Made by a program: the position numbers and the translations under genes. A DNA stretch of 64,000 nucleotides from Venatoribacter cucullus (lineage in GTDB: Bacteria > Pseudomonadota > Gammaproteobacteria > Pseudomonadales > Oceanobacteraceae): NCBI RefSeq assembly GCF_016132445.1, contig NZ_CP046056.1, positions 1,488,001 to 1,552,000 of the forward strand, in the 5' to 3' direction. Positions 1 to 9,111 of the stretch are shown one piece after another. Each line of letters opens with the position of its first letter. The first letter of the stretch is position 1. The notes under the pieces were generated by a model that saw only the letters and a program-made list of their open reading frames with translations, made no database searches and was not told where the DNA came from.

Positions 1-134
1 TAATACACATCACCGGTGTCTTCGTCTTCCAGTTTTTGCAGACAGCAGCGGGCACAGCCATCGCACAGGGATTCCCATTCAGCCGGGGTCATCTCACGCA
101 GTGTTTTAACCTGCCAGAAAGGTTGGGCGCTCAT
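1..134 (-). CDS. ycgN: YcgN/UPF0260 family cysteine-cluster protein (N-terminal part only)
   Basis: Only the first 44 codons are inside the window; the gene continues past the left edge. The visible start ([15 protein letters not shown]...) is followed by a cysteine cluster of the form CDGCARCC, typical of the YcgN/UPF0260 family, whose members are thought to bind a metal or Fe-S centre but whose biochemical role is not established. Its ATG overlaps the ycgL stop as ATGA, so the two are very probably translationally coupled. It is the last visible gene of the leftward dnaX-ybaB-recR-rnd-ycgL-ycgN run. Family assignment is good; function is unknown. Confidence 0.85.
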   Translation of the reverse strand, partial: MSAQPFWQVKTLREMTPAEWESLCDGCARCCLQKLEDEDTGDVY

Positions 135-415
135 TCTTTATCCATTTTGCAAAATAAATCCGGCAGGTTATTTTCCCGCGGCGGCGGTACCTGCAGGTAA
201 AAGCCCTGTTCATCCATTTGCTGCAATACTTTGGCAGCGTCAGCACGGGCCAGCTTTTTATCGGCGCTGAGCATCAGCGTCATGGCCAGCTCAGGCTTAC
301 CGAAGGTTGTCAGCAAGGCTTCGGGAACCCGGCTCAGGGCATCTTTACGGCTGACATACAAATAGGCTTCATCCATTTTGCGGCTTTTATACACATCACA
401 CAGAACTTTAGTCAT
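131..415 (-). CDS. ycgL: YcgL domain protein
   Basis: A 94-residue protein that matches the YcgL family along its length: an N-terminal CDVYKSRK segment, then [18 protein letters not shown] and the [10 protein letters not shown] strand that characterise this small alpha/beta fold. The family has a solved fold but no settled function. Its start overlaps the end of rnd by 8 bases and its stop overlaps the ycgN start. The rnd-ycgL-ycgN neighbourhood is also known in Pseudomonas, which supports the call and hints at a role linked to RNA metabolism (inference only). Confidence 0.9.
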   Translation of the reverse strand: MTKVLCDVYKSRKMDEAYLYVSRKDALSRVPEALLTTFGKPELAMTLMLSADKKLARADAAKVLQQMDEQGFYLQVPPPRENNLPDLFCKMDKE

Positions 416-1577
416 CAGCAGAATTTCTCAACACGGGCTGCTGCTGCAACTCCTGCAGGAGCTGCAGCAAATAATTTCCAATTTCGACCTGACGCCAGCC
501 CCGCAACAGATCGGGCAGACGATAAGGGCCTTTCGGGTAGCCGGAGCGCAACAGGGCTTCCAGGGCTTTTTTATTGGCCAGTAACTCGGGCGGAATCTGT
601 AAGGCCTCAGCTTTACTGGCTACGGCATCGCGCAAGACTTTAAACCACTGCCCCGCGTGCGGGCTCAATGGCCGGTCGAGCATTTTTGGCCAGAGCTTTT
701 TATCCAGTGCCAGCACCTGATTCACAACGGCAATAATCTCTTTACCATCGTTACGGATGGCGCTGCCGTGCAGGGCGGCCCGGGCCAGCTGGTCATTATT
801 TGCGGCTTTAAAGCGGGCAATATTCCACAGGGTATTATCGTCCACCACCTTACCGCGCGGCACATTGCGCTCACGCGCCTGCCGTTCGCGCCACAAAGAC
901 AGCTGCTGCAACAGCAGCAGTTCCTGCGGCCGCAGTTTCCAGGCCAGCTTAATGCGGCGGTAATAGGCGTTGTGCTGATCAGCCTGTTCAGACAACACCA
1001 GCAGACGCTCACACTCTTCACTTAACCAGTGCTGCCGACCCTGCTGTTTCAGCAGCGACATTAATTTCGGGTACAGCCGGTACAGATAATGCACGTCGGC
1101 CACCGCATAGCTTATCTGCTCATCCCGCAACGGCCGTTGCAACCAGTCGGAACGGGTTTCTTCTTTGGGCAGATTAATTTCCAGCACCTCGTTGACAACC
1201 CGCTGAAACCCCATCGAGCCACCCAGCCCAGCCAGCGCCGCGGCCAGCTGAGTATCGGCCAGCGGAGCCGGCATCACGCCGGTCAGACAACGGCACACTT
1301 CCAGGTCTTCGGCGCAGGCATGAAAGACTTTAACCACCAGGGGATGCGTCAGCAATTCCGCCAGCGGGCTCCAGTCGGTGATCAGCAACGGATCGATCAG
1401 AAAACAACCTTCCCGTCCGGCCACCTGCACCAACCCGGCCTGCGGGTAAAAAGTGCTGGTGCGCATAAATTCGGTATCCAGCGCCAGATAAGGCTCCTGC
1501 GACCATTGCTGGCACGCCGCGCGCAAGTCTGAGTCGGTGGTAATCCATACCGGTTCAGGGATTTTCAGTCGGATCAT
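408..1577 (-). CDS. rnd: Ribonuclease D
   Basis: A 3'-5' exoribonuclease of the DEDDy family that trims the 3' ends of tRNA precursors and other small RNAs in the cytoplasm. All exonuclease motifs are visible: Exo I with Asp34 and Glu36 (LALDTEF), Exo II with Asp91 (FHACAEDLEV), and Exo III with Tyr157 and Asp161 (YAVADVHYL). An HRDC domain follows at about residues 215-290 and a second helical region closes the protein. I chose the ATG at 1577 rather than the upstream in-frame start at 1601 because it forms an ATGA overlap with the recR stop and begins right at the family N-terminus. Length (389 aa) is normal for RNase D. Confidence 0.95.
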   Translation of the reverse strand: MIRLKIPEPVWITTDSDLRAACQQWSQEPYLALDTEFMRTSTFYPQAGLVQVAGREGCFLIDPLLITDWSPLAELLTHPLVVKVFHACAEDLEVCRCLTGVMPAPLADTQLAAALAGLGGSMGFQRVVNEVLEINLPKEETRSDWLQRPLRDEQISYAVADVHYLYRLYPKLMSLLKQQGRQHWLSEECERLLVLSEQADQHNAYYRRIKLAWKLRPQELLLLQQLSLWRERQARERNVPRGKVVDDNTLWNIARFKAANNDQLARAALHGSAIRNDGKEIIAVVNQVLALDKKLWPKMLDRPLSPHAGQWFKVLRDAVASKAEALQIPPELLANKKALEALLRSGYPKGPYRLPDLLRGWRQVEIGNYLLQLLQELQQQPVLRNSADD

Positions 1578-2116
1578 GCCTGCTCCTGCAGCGTCAGCCA
1601 TTCAGTCCAGTCCTGCAGCACCAGTTCAACACCGGCCGCCGCCAGCATACTGGCGATAAAGGCAGCGGTGGCACAGCCTTCGGCGGTACTTTCCAGTGCC
1701 AGGGTAATCTGCAGCGGACGGGCCGCTGTCGCCACCCGTTGCTGTAACTGGTCGAGCCCCAGTTGATTCGGGCCCCGCCCGGACATCGGCGCCAACAGAC
1801 CATGCAAAACAAAATACAGTCCCCGCCAACCGACCTGCTCAGCCTGTTGCAGTTCATCCACACCCGCCACCACCAGCCAGCGTGTGCGGTCGCGCTGCTC
1901 ATTGCCGCATAGCCCGCATAAGTCGGCATTGCTGTAACAACGGCAGTGCCGGCACTGGGTTACTTCAGCACCGGCCCGTTGCAGGGCCTGCAGTAATGCG
2001 GCACCCGCATCGCTGTTCAGCAGATGCTGAGCCAGCCGGGCGGCGGCACGGGGGCCAACCGCAGGCAGCTGATCCAGGGCCTGCACCAGTTGCTGATATG
2101 CCGCCGGCAGCAGCAT
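1574..2116 (-). CDS. recR: RecR recombination mediator, short and divergent
   Basis: RecR normally works with RecO (and RecF) to load RecA on SSB-coated single-stranded DNA. This copy is 180 aa against a usual length of about 200. The N-terminal helix-hairpin-helix (LPAVGPRAAARLA) and the CxxC...CxxC zinc motif (CRHC and CGLC, about residues 55-71) are intact. The Toprim core still aligns (YFVLHGLLAPMSGRGPNQLGLDQL), but the acidic residue normally found in VVE(S/T)P reads VVA here. The conserved C-terminal segment with the R-x-A-x-G-x-P-x-G-G-E-L motif is missing; the chain ends VELVLQDWTEWLTLQEQA. Its position directly after ybaB and dnaX is the classic recR context, so the identity is secure even though activity is open to question. 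Confidence 0.88.
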   Translation of the reverse strand: MLLPAAYQQLVQALDQLPAVGPRAAARLAQHLLNSDAGAALLQALQRAGAEVTQCRHCRCYSNADLCGLCGNEQRDRTRWLVVAGVDELQQAEQVGWRGLYFVLHGLLAPMSGRGPNQLGLDQLQQRVATAARPLQITLALESTAEGCATAAFIASMLAAAGVELVLQDWTEWLTLQEQA

Positions 2117-2117
2117 A

Positions 2118-2444
2118 TCAGAACGGCATTTTCACGCCGGGTGGTAAACCCATACCGGCCGTGAGTTTGCCCATTTCTTCCTGATTGCGCTGCTCGATTT
2201 TGCGCACCGCATCGTTAACGGCTGCGGCCAGCAAATCTTCCAGCATTTCTTTGTCTTCGCTCATGATGGAATCGTCCAGCTCGACGCGCTTAACATCGTG
2301 ACGACCATTCATGGTGACTTTAACCAGCCCGGCGCCGGACTCGCCGGTCACTTCCGCTTCAGCCAGCTGAGCCTGGGCGCGCTGCAGTTGCTCCTGCATC
2401 TTCTGCGCCTGTTTCATCAGATTACCCATGCCACCTTTCAGCAT
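2118..2444 (-). CDS. ybaB: YbaB/EbfC nucleoid-associated protein
   Basis: A 108-residue DNA-binding protein of the YbaB/EbfC family, which forms a tweezer-like dimer and coats DNA. The family pattern is plain: [18 protein letters not shown] at the N-terminus, a central [23 protein letters not shown] sheet, and the C-terminal [11 protein letters not shown] helix. A glycine- and proline-rich tail ([12 protein letters not shown]) ends the protein, as usual. It lies 23 bases after dnaX and 1 base before recR, the conserved dnaX-ybaB-recR order. Confidence 0.95.
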   Translation of the reverse strand: MLKGGMGNLMKQAQKMQEQLQRAQAQLAEAEVTGESGAGLVKVTMNGRHDVKRVELDDSIMSEDKEMLEDLLAAAVNDAVRKIEQRNQEEMGKLTAGMGLPPGVKMPF

Positions 2445-2467
2445 CGTTTTATCCTCTTGGTTTGGTA

Positions 2468-4303
2468 TTAACTGACCGGACGAATACTGTCATCCGGTAC
2501 GAAAGCATCAAATTCCTGCACGATACGCTGCACCAGCGCATCGCCGGTTATGGCTTGTTTGGCTCCAGCATGCGCCTCAGCCTGCTGCCGCTGGCGGCGT
2601 TGTTCCGGCGTTTCGCCACGGGGCAGCTGCAACTGCATCTGTACCTGCGCTGCCGGAATCAATGTGCGTAAGGCATCCTGAATTTTCTGCTGCTGCGCAG
2701 CATTGAACAAGGCACCCTGCACCGGATCAACATCAAACTCATAACGCTCATCCTGCACCTGTACCAGCGCACTGTTGCGGGCAATGGCCATGGTCAGGCC
2801 GGCCAGCGGCAAGCGCTCAACCCATTGCCACCAGGTGTGGGGTTGTAAGGTCTGTGCGGTCAGTTCAGGTGCGGGCGTGACAGAGACCGGCTCGGATACT
2901 GCGGCGGGCACTGGTTCTGCGGCCTGCTCTGGTTCTTCGGCAAGCGAAGGGGCTGCATCAGGCACGGGGTCGTCAGCAGGCCGTTCGGGCTCTGCCGCTG
3001 CATCTGGCTCTGCGTCCTCAGCGGTAGCGGCCGGCGCTGCAGACCGAGCTGCCGCTCCCGGGCTGGCAGCTTCCTGCGGCGAATCCGCCGCCATAACAGG
3101 GGCCGGAATCGGCGCAGGAGCAGGCACCGGAACGGCAGCAGCATCAGGCTCAGCGGCCTGACTCAGGGGCTTTTTTTTTTGCAGTGCGGTTTGCAGATCC
3201 AGTTCCACCGGCGCAGCCGGTGCCGGCCGGAAGGCCAGCATGCGCAGCAGCAACATTTCAAAGCCCTGGCGCGGATCAGGTGCTAAGGCCAGATCACGGC
3301 GGCCACTGACGCCAATCTGGTAATACAACTGCAGATCTTCTGGTTGCATGGCCATGGACAGTTGCAGAATGGCCTCGCGGTCGCCCTCGGCGTTATCAAT
3401 AGCATCCGGTACCACCTGCCCGAGCGAGGCGCGGTGCCAGATGGTCAGCAATCCCTGCAGCACTTCGTCGTAATCGGGCGCATGTTCTGCGCTGGCGGCG
3501 ACTTCCGCCATTACTTCACTGGCATCGGCACGAGCCAGCACTTCAGCCAGTTTAAACAGGCGACCACGATCCATGGTGCCGAGCATGGCATTGACCTGCT
3601 CTTCCCCAACCAGGCCTTCGCCGTAGGCAATGGCCTGATCGGTCAGACTGAGCGCATCGCGCATACTTCCCTGCGCGGCACGGCCTAACTGCCACAGCGC
3701 CGGTTCTTCGTACTGTACCTGTTCGGCTTCCAGCACTTTGCCCAGATACCCCACAATGCGTTCTGCCGTCATATTCTTCAGGCTGAATTGCAGACAACGG
3801 GACAGTACCGTAACCGGCAGTTTTTGCGGATCGGTGGTGGCCAGCAGAAATTTAACGTGGGCCGGCGGCTCTTCCAGGGTTTTCAGCAGAGCGTTAAAAC
3901 TGTGTGCCGACAGCATGTGTACTTCGTCGATCAGGTAGACCTTAAAACGGCCCCGGGTCGGCGCGTACTGCACGTTATCGAGTAATTCGCGGGTGTCTTC
4001 TACTTTGGTGCGGGAAGCGGCATCGACTTCGATTAAATCAACAAAGCGGCCTTCGGCAATTTCCCGGCAGGCACTGCATTCACCACAGGGACGGGCGCTG
4101 ATGCCCTGCTCGCAGTTCAGGCACTTGGCCAGAATCCGGGCGATGGTGGTTTTGCCGACACCGCGGGTGCCGGTAAACAGATAAGCGTGGTGTAAGCGCT
4201 GCTCATTAAGGGCATTAATCAGTGCCCGCAGGACATGCTCCTGCCCCACCATTTCATCAAAGAAACGGGGTCGCCATTTGCGCGCAAGTACTTGATAACT
4301 CAT
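2468..4303 (-). CDS. dnaX: DNA polymerase III subunit tau (and probably gamma)
   Basis: Clamp-loader ATPase of the DNA polymerase III holoenzyme, 611 aa. Walker A is GTRGVGKT (residues 45-52), followed by the four-cysteine zinc module (about residues 63-79) and Walker B LIDEVHML. Domain III follows, then a long Ala/Pro/Glu-rich linker (about residues 380-480) and the C-terminal polymerase- and helicase-binding region typical of tau. Codons 375-378 lie on a run of ten A residues; a slip to either other frame stops within two to six codons, giving a roughly 380-residue gamma-like product (described separately). The start ATG has only a weak ribosome-binding site. ffs lies 77 bases upstream on the same strand. 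Confidence 0.97.
   Translation of the reverse strand: MSYQVLARKWRPRFFDEMVGQEHVLRALINALNEQRLHHAYLFTGTRGVGKTTIARILAKCLNCEQGISARPCGECSACREIAEGRFVDLIEVDAASRTKVEDTRELLDNVQYAPTRGRFKVYLIDEVHMLSAHSFNALLKTLEEPPAHVKFLLATTDPQKLPVTVLSRCLQFSLKNMTAERIVGYLGKVLEAEQVQYEEPALWQLGRAAQGSMRDALSLTDQAIAYGEGLVGEEQVNAMLGTMDRGRLFKLAEVLARADASEVMAEVAASAEHAPDYDEVLQGLLTIWHRASLGQVVPDAIDNAEGDREAILQLSMAMQPEDLQLYYQIGVSGRRDLALAPDPRQGFEMLLLRMLAFRPAPAAPVELDLQTALQKKKPLSQAAEPDAAAVPVPAPAPIPAPVMAADSPQEAASPGAAARSAAPAATAEDAEPDAAAEPERPADDPVPDAAPSLAEEPEQAAEPVPAAVSEPVSVTPAPELTAQTLQPHTWWQWVERLPLAGLTMAIARNSALVQVQDERYEFDVDPVQGALFNAAQQQKIQDALRTLIPAAQVQMQLQLPRGETPEQRRQRQQAEAHAGAKQAITGDALVQRIVQEFDAFVPDDSIRPVS
3144..3181 (-). promoter_or_regulatory. 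A10 slippery tract plus downstream hairpin in dnaX (candidate frameshift or slippage site)
   Basis: On the coding strand, codons 375-378 read CAA AAA AAA AAG, ten A in a row (3171-3180). After a -1 shift the next codons encode APESGR and then TGA (3152-3150). After a +1 shift they encode SP and then TGA (3165-3163). Eight bases after the tract a perfect 6-bp stem, TCAGGC/GCCTGA with a 6-base loop, occupies 3161-3144, the right spacing for a stimulatory hairpin. Known precedents are the ribosomal -1 frameshift of Escherichia coli dnaX and transcriptional slippage on an A run in Thermus thermophilus dnaX. Which mechanism applies here is not visible. Confidence 0.75.
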
Positions 4304-4380
4304 CTAATTTCCGACACCGGGGGTAAACAGTGACGGGCATAATAGCGCGTTGATGCGGGAAAGTCAGGAGGAAACTGGAG

Positions 4381-4491
<111 letters not shown>

Positions 4492-4572
4492 ATAACGTCC
4501 TAACGAGCGTCAGGAGGCGGCACATTAACCAAAAGCCCGTGTTATTTCAAGCAGTTATAGTACCGATACCCA

Positions 4573-4842
4573 TTACAGGTGCAGCCAGTGGCGCAACGCC
4601 TGCTCAATCACATCGGCGCGGCTGAGGTTAAGCTGGTCAGCTACGTCATCCAGGCGCTCAATCATGGCGCTGTCCAGCTTCACTTCCAGCCGGTGCAGCC
4701 CCCGGGCTTTATCACGCAGCCGCTGTACCCGCTTGTTCATCCGCGTCTGCACCGGCCGGTCATAAGGGTTGCTGCGCGGCCGGCCCGGCCGGTTGGGCGC
4801 AAACATATCGATAGTGGTTCGGTCTTCAGGCTGGACAGACAT
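4573..4842 (-). CDS. ybfE: YbfE-like ribbon-helix-helix protein
   Basis: An 89-residue basic protein like E. coli YbfE (annotated as LexA-regulated, function unknown). The N-terminus carries DRTTIDMFAPNRPGRPRSNP, very close to the family signature DRTTLDLFA-x-x-R-PGRPKTNP. The C-terminal part (LHRLEVKLDSAMIERLDDVADQLNLSRADVIEQAL) is a ribbon-helix-helix-type domain, suggesting a DNA-binding repressor. I start at the ATG at 4842, where the family homology begins, instead of the upstream ATG at 4872. No clear LexA box was found upstream. Confidence 0.8.
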   Translation of the reverse strand: MSVQPEDRTTIDMFAPNRPGRPRSNPYDRPVQTRMNKRVQRLRDKARGLHRLEVKLDSAMIERLDDVADQLNLSRADVIEQALRHWLHL

Positions 4843-4974
4843 GGGGATTCCGGGAAATTCAGGCGGCGCCATTATGCGCAGCTGGCACTAAAAGGCAACG
4901 CCGGCGCTTGCCAACGCAGCGGCCGCACCATTACTGTACAGCCCCTTATTTCTGACACACGATGACTCTGCTGC

Positions 4975-7362
4975 ATGGCTAAAAAAACAACCGCAGTACC
5001 CGCTGCTGCGCTGACTCAGACAATCCCGGCCAAACTGCTTAATTTCCGCGACACCAGCGAGCTGGAAAGCTTCCATGGCGTCCTCGGCCAGGACCGTGCC
5101 GTGAACGCTATTCAGTTCGGTGTCGCCATGCAGCGCCCCGGTTACAACATCTTTGTGATGGGCGATACCGGTACCGGCCGCTCATCGTACGTGCGCGATT
5201 ATCTGAAAAGCGAAGCCAAGCGCCAGAGCACCCCCAGTGTCTGGTGTTATGTGAATAATTTCCGCAACCCGCGCGAACCCCAGGCACTGGAATTACTACC
5301 ACAGGATGCCAGCCGCTTCCGCCAGTTATTAAGCGACCTGATCGACCAGTTGCTGGCCACCTTTCCCGCCACCTTTGAACACCCGGCTTATCAGCAGAAA
5401 AAATCGGCCATCGATTATGTGTTCAACCGCCGCTACGACAAGGCCATTGAACTGGTGGAACGCGAAGCACTGAAACGCGGCGTGGCGGTGTACCGGGATG
5501 CCAGTGCCATCAGTTTTACCCCGATGCGCGATGGCAAGGCGCTGGATGAAACCGAATTTGCCCAGCTCAGCGAAGCCGAGCGGGAAACCTTTCACAGCGA
5601 CATCGCCGAGCTGGAACAGCAACTCAGCGACCAGCTGTCAGAGCTGCCGCAATGGAAGCGCGAAAGCAGTAATGCCCTGCGCCAGCTGAACCACGACACC
5701 ATCCGCGATGCCATTAACCCGCTGCTGCAACCGCTGCAGGAACAGTACGGCAGCCATGCGGACATTCTCAGCTATCTGGACGAGCTGCAGGAATTTCTGC
5801 CGCGGCTGGTGATGGAAGAACTGGTGGAAGAACGCCTGCTGGAACTGCGCGATGAATACGCCAAGCGCAGCATTCTGGAAGACACCCTGCTGCCCAATAT
5901 CGTGACCCATCACGCCGAAGACAGCGGCGCGCCAGTTATTTACGAACCGCACCCGAGCTTTTCCAACCTGTTCGGCCGCATTGAATACACAAGCGACCAG
6001 GGCGCGCTGGTCACCAACTACCAGCGCATCTGTCCGGGGGCGCTGCACAAGGCCAATGGCGGCCACCTGATTCTGGATGCCGAGAAAGTGCTGGGTGAAC
6101 CCATGGTCTGGGAAGCCCTGAAACGGGCGCTGCAGTCGCATCAGTTGAAAATGGAATCGCCCTATTCCGACCTTGGCTTAATCAATACCACCACGTTGCT
6201 GCCGGAAGTGATCCCGCTGCAATTCAAGCTGGTGTTAATCGGTTCACGGCAGGTGTACTACCTGCTGCAGGAATACGACGAAGACTTTAAACGCCTGTTC
6301 CGCGCTGTGGTCGATTTTGACAGCGACCTGCCGTTAACCGACGACCATGTGCTGGGCTATGCGCGACTGCTGAAAAACCGCGCTGACGAACAGGGCTACG
6401 CCCATTTAAGCCGTGCCGCCGTTGAGCGCATGGTGCGCTTCAGCGCCCGTCTGGCGGAGCAGCAGAATGTACTCAGTGCGCGTATTGGTGAACAGTTTGA
6501 CCTGTTGGCCGAAGCGGATTTTATCCGCCGCCTGGCGGGTGACGAATTACTGGAAGCCGATCACATCGACCGCGCCCTGAGCGCCAAAACGGAACGCACC
6601 GGCCGGGTTTACGACAAGCTGTTTGAACAGATGCTGGAAGGCACCGTGCTGCTGGAAACCAGCGGCAGCGCCATCGGTAAAATCAACGGCTTAACCGTAA
6701 TGTCGCTGGGCGATACCAGCTTTGGCTCTCCGGCCCGTATTACCGTGACCGCCTACCCGGGCAGCAAAGGTGTGGTGGATATTGAGCGCGAAGTCAGCCT
6801 CGGTCAGGCCATTCATTCTAAGGGCGTGATGATTATCAGTGGCTATCTGGGCAACCGCTACGCCCAGCAATTTCCGCTGGCCATTTCCGCCCACATCGCT
6901 ATGGAACAATCCTACGGTTATATCGACGGCGACAGCGCCTCGCTGGCCGAGCTGGTGTGCCTGATTTCCGCCTTAATTAAAGCACCGGTGGCGCAAAGCT
7001 TTGCCGTTACCGGCTCGATGAACCAATACGGTGAAGTGCAGGCCATTGGCGGCGTGAATGAAAAAATTGAAGGCTTTTTCCGTCTCTGTCAGGCGCGCGG
7101 CTTAACCGGCCAGCAAGGGGTGATTATTCCGGAATCCAATCGCCGCAATCTGATTCTGAATGCCGATGTGGTCGCCGCGGTCGCCGCCGGCGAGTTTCAT
7201 ATCCATGCCGTCAGCCATGTCGATCAGGCCATGGAAATACTGCTGCAGCGCCGGGCCGGCAGCCAGAAGAAAGATGGCAGTTTTCCGGCTGGCAGCCTGA
7301 ACGATGACATTATTAAACGGCTGCAGGCCATCGCCAGCATGGAGAAAGAGCAGCACAACTAA
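4975..7362 (+). CDS. Lon-like ATP-dependent protease (LonB/YcbZ class)
   Basis: A 795-residue AAA+ protease of the cytoplasmic LonB-like (COG1067) group, not the housekeeping Lon. A Walker A-like GDTGTGRSS lies near residue 62; a large helical insertion follows, and the family phrase GALHKANGGHLILDAEKVL is present. The C-terminal Lon protease domain shows the catalytic serine in DGDSASLAE and the lysine in GGVNEKIEGFF. The gene stands alone, divergent from the ybfE-like gene and convergent with the hybrid kinase. It presumably degrades damaged or regulatory proteins; substrates are unknown. Confidence 0.92.
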   Translation: MAKKTTAVPAAALTQTIPAKLLNFRDTSELESFHGVLGQDRAVNAIQFGVAMQRPGYNIFVMGDTGTGRSSYVRDYLKSEAKRQSTPSVWCYVNNFRNPREPQALELLPQDASRFRQLLSDLIDQLLATFPATFEHPAYQQKKSAIDYVFNRRYDKAIELVEREALKRGVAVYRDASAISFTPMRDGKALDETEFAQLSEAERETFHSDIAELEQQLSDQLSELPQWKRESSNALRQLNHDTIRDAINPLLQPLQEQYGSHADILSYLDELQEFLPRLVMEELVEERLLELRDEYAKRSILEDTLLPNIVTHHAEDSGAPVIYEPHPSFSNLFGRIEYTSDQGALVTNYQRICPGALHKANGGHLILDAEKVLGEPMVWEALKRALQSHQLKMESPYSDLGLINTTTLLPEVIPLQFKLVLIGSRQVYYLLQEYDEDFKRLFRAVVDFDSDLPLTDDHVLGYARLLKNRADEQGYAHLSRAAVERMVRFSARLAEQQNVLSARIGEQFDLLAEADFIRRLAGDELLEADHIDRALSAKTERTGRVYDKLFEQMLEGTVLLETSGSAIGKINGLTVMSLGDTSFGSPARITVTAYPGSKGVVDIEREVSLGQAIHSKGVMIISGYLGNRYAQQFPLAISAHIAMEQSYGYIDGDSASLAELVCLISALIKAPVAQSFAVTGSMNQYGEVQAIGGVNEKIEGFFRLCQARGLTGQQGVIIPESNRRNLILNADVVAAVAAGEFHIHAVSHVDQAMEILLQRRAGSQKKDGSFPAGSLNDDIIKRLQAIASMEKEQHN

Positions 7363-7370
7363 CCCGCGGT

Positions 7371-9032
7371 TCAGGATGCCGGGGTATTCCGGCATTCCTG
7401 CAGCCAGTCAATCAGCAGCGACCACTCAACCGGCTTACTCATCACCCGATCCATACCGGCCGCCAGACAGTGCTGCCGCTCGTCTTCAGTCGCGGCCGCC
7501 GTAAGCGCCAGTAATGGGCCGCGAAAACCGGACTGGCGCAAGGCAGCGGCCGTGGTCAGTCCGTCCAGTACCGGCATATGGTAATCGAGAATAATGGCGT
7601 CACAGCTGGCAAAAGCGTCATCATCCAATAGTTGCTGACCGTTTTCATACAGCAAAACCCTGGCACCCTGACGTTCCAGCATGCGTTGCATCACCTTACG
7701 GCTGGTGGCGTCGTCTTCACACAACGCCAGCCGCATCCCCTGCAGGCGCGGCCCGGATTCAGCAGCCAGAACGGTCAGCGCGGGTTCCGGCGCACTGGCC
7801 AGCGGTAACGGCAGCTGTAACCAGAAACAACTGCCCTTGCCGGGTTCACTCTGCACGCCCACCTCGCCCTGCATCAGTTCCGCCAGACTGCGACACAGAT
7901 TCAGCCCCAGCCCGGTACCGCCAAACTGCAGACTGGTGGCGGCACTTTCCTGCTCAAAAGCATTAAAGATATCCGGTAATCGCTGTGCACTGATACCCGG
8001 ACCGGTATCGTCGACCTCGGCCCGCAAAACGCAGACCGGCCCTTCCGGCCGGCAACTGACCCGCAAGGTTACCCGCCCACCGGCCGGGGTAAACTTCAGT
8101 GCATTGCTCAGGTAATTGATCAGAATTTGTTGCAGCCGCTGACGGTCACCGTGCAGCCACAGGTCCGCGGTATCGGGCCAGTGCTGCTGAAAATCGATCT
8201 GCTTCAGCCGCATGGATGCGGAAAATACAGCCGCTACGGCACGCAGCAGATCGGCCAGAGAAAAGTCCTGCTGGTGCAGCTCCAGCTTACCGGCTTCAAT
8301 TTTGGCCACGTCCAGCACATCGTTCACGACCCCCAGCATGGCTTCACTGGCGGCGCGTAAATCCATTACCAGCGAAGCCTGCTCAGAATCGAGAGCGGTC
8401 TGACTGAGCAATTCCACAATACCGGCAATGCCGTTCAGCGGCGTGCGGATTTCATGGCTCATGTGGGCCAGAAAGCGGGTTTTTGCCAGAGATGCCTGCT
8501 GCGCCTGCTGCTGTTGGCGCTGGGCATCACCCACCTGCCCGGCCAGCCATTCGGCGCGCAGAATATCGCTGTAACCGCGAATGGCCGTGGTCAGCGACAA
8601 CCACAGCCGCGACTGCGTCACTTCCGATTTCAGCAGGTAGTCATTAATGTCGTAATCCTGCACCACCTGGCGTTCGGGTGCGTAACCCGCCTGGCCGGTG
8701 CGCAGCAGAATGCGCATACGGTGGTTGCCAAGCTGATGGCGGATATAGTCAACCAGCTGCAGGCCGGCATCATCGCTTTCCATCACCACATCCAGCAGCA
8801 ACACGGCAATATCGGGGTATTCCTGCAAATAACGGCGGACTTCAGCCGCACTGCGGGCCTGCAGAATATCGAGCCGGCGGCCCTGATAACGGAAACGGGA
8901 GAGAATAAGCTGGGTAACCTGCAACACCGACTCATCATCGTCGGCTACCAGCAGGCGGATTACCGGAGGCAAAAACTGTGCGGGCTCAGGATGGGCGGTA
9001 ACGGCTTCTGAAGCGGGAAATTCTGCTGTCAT
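7371..9032 (-). CDS. Hybrid sensor histidine kinase with N- and C-terminal receiver domains
   Basis: A soluble 553-residue signalling protein with domains in the order receiver, HisKA, HATPase_c, receiver. The first receiver (LLVADDDESVLQV... and LLLDVVM) leads into a YDINDYLLKSE segment like that of DUF3369-type regulators. The kinase core has the phospho-accepting histidine in LAHMSHEIRTPLNG (about residue 190) and the ATP-lid motif GTGLGLNL. The second receiver has CEDD and ILDYHMPVLDG. There are no membrane segments, so the input probably comes from another kinase or a cytoplasmic partner. A strong AGGAGG lies 5 bases before the second of two adjacent ATGs, so I start at 9032. No partner gene lies next to it. 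Confidence 0.9.
   Translation of the reverse strand: MTAEFPASEAVTAHPEPAQFLPPVIRLLVADDDESVLQVTQLILSRFRYQGRRLDILQARSAAEVRRYLQEYPDIAVLLLDVVMESDDAGLQLVDYIRHQLGNHRMRILLRTGQAGYAPERQVVQDYDINDYLLKSEVTQSRLWLSLTTAIRGYSDILRAEWLAGQVGDAQRQQQQAQQASLAKTRFLAHMSHEIRTPLNGIAGIVELLSQTALDSEQASLVMDLRAASEAMLGVVNDVLDVAKIEAGKLELHQQDFSLADLLRAVAAVFSASMRLKQIDFQQHWPDTADLWLHGDRQRLQQILINYLSNALKFTPAGGRVTLRVSCRPEGPVCVLRAEVDDTGPGISAQRLPDIFNAFEQESAATSLQFGGTGLGLNLCRSLAELMQGEVGVQSEPGKGSCFWLQLPLPLASAPEPALTVLAAESGPRLQGMRLALCEDDATSRKVMQRMLERQGARVLLYENGQQLLDDDAFASCDAIILDYHMPVLDGLTTAAALRQSGFRGPLLALTAAATEDERQHCLAAGMDRVMSKPVEWSLLIDWLQECRNTPAS
7376..7395. terminator. Hairpin between convergent genes
   Basis: ATGCCGG and CCGGCAT form a 7-bp stem with a 6-base loop. 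It lies 14 bases after the Lon-like gene and inside the last codons of the convergent hybrid kinase. There is no T-run on either side, so it would be a weak or Rho-assisted terminator at best. Confidence 0.3.
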
Positions 9033-9111
9033 CATTACCTCCTCATACCCCGGCCCGGGATGAAGAATAAGGGCGGCGCTGCGCTACCCTGAGCATGCAG
9101 CACCGGGGCTT

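Noticed and set aside
2775-3161. 128-residue Ser/Gly/Ala-rich frame opposite dnaX
   Set aside because: Low-complexity mirror of the Ala/Pro/Glu linker of DnaX; no ribosome-binding site and no known family.
4933-4942. CTGTACAG-type dyad upstream of the ybfE-like gene as a LexA box
   Set aside because: LexA in gammaproteobacteria needs CTGT-N8-ACAG. Here the halves touch, so the spacing is wrong, although YbfE is LexA-regulated in E. coli.
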